Shown piece by piece: positions 63,812-64,000 of a DNA stretch of 64,000 nucleotides. Below the pieces are notes generated by a model, which did no database searches, was not told the origin of the DNA, and was given only the letters and a program-made list of their open reading frames with translations. The stretch comes from Ferrimonas balearica (lineage in GTDB: Bacteria > Pseudomonadota > Gammaproteobacteria > Enterobacterales > Shewanellaceae), in NCBI RefSeq assembly GCF_019802055.1, contig NZ_JAHVHW010000006.1, positions 186,001-250,000 of the forward strand, written 5' to 3'. The translations under genes were made by a program, and so were the position numbers. The first letter of the stretch is position 1. Each line of letters opens with the position of its first letter.

Positions 63812-64000
<189 letters not shown>

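Overview
The window is chromosomal DNA (about 60% G+C) from a gammaproteobacterium close to Shewanella, most likely Ferrimonas or a near relative. This rests on the housekeeping blocks rpmE / priA-argS-ftsN / hslVU and ubiEJB-tatABC-tatD-hemB, a metBLF operon divergent from metJ, a five-heme cytochrome c and the high G+C. The genus is an inference. No rRNA, tRNA, intact insertion sequence, CRISPR array or prophage was seen.

Layout. 1-3.7 kb: a gene end, a two-gene operon of a PrnB-like (IDO/TDO-type) protein and a kynureninase-like PLP enzyme, then an AT-rich orphan secreted protein behind a 31-bp inverted repeat. 3.9-10.1 kb: transporters, the lipid A phosphoethanolamine transferase EptA, and a pentaheme cytochrome. 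10.1-20.2 kb: an accessory locus bounded on both sides by REP-type palindromes. It holds a MoxR-like AAA+ ATPase and a VWA/HExxH protein on one strand. Divergent from them are two large tandem LRR-BRCT paralogues, a lipoprotein and a GNAT acetyltransferase with overlapping reading frames. This is the best candidate for an undescribed system.

20.2-30.4 kb: LemA/DUF3137, DUF2059, an Aer-like chemoreceptor, an M28 peptidase, and the methionine genes metF-metL-metB with four tandem met boxes and metJ. 30.4-34.6 kb: a TauE/SafE permease, an eight-copy 68-bp tandem array built on the same REP core, a VOC/NTF2-like/GNAT operon and a MipA-type outer-membrane protein. 34.7-47.7 kb: malic enzyme, rpmE, priA, argS (with an altered HIGH motif), ftsN, a DTW-domain tRNA-modification enzyme, a Fur-box-driven 65-aa Cys protein, an acetoacetyl-CoA reductase, a chemoreceptor, and hslVU with a heat-shock-type promoter and a structured leader.

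47.7-57.7 kb: a MobA-like nucleotidyltransferase, small coupled ORFs, aquaporin Z, an envelope-type trio (SDR-DUF2867, glycosyltransferase, PAP2), rraA coupled to a formimidoylglutamase-like gene, and a LapG-LapD c-di-GMP adhesin-control pair. 57.9-64 kb: ubiquinone biosynthesis (ubiE, ubiJ, ubiB), the Tat translocase, tatD and the start of hemB.

Feature starts were chosen from Shine-Dalgarno spacing and family conservation, and several differ from the longest open frame. All family calls come from reading motifs by eye; no database search was run.
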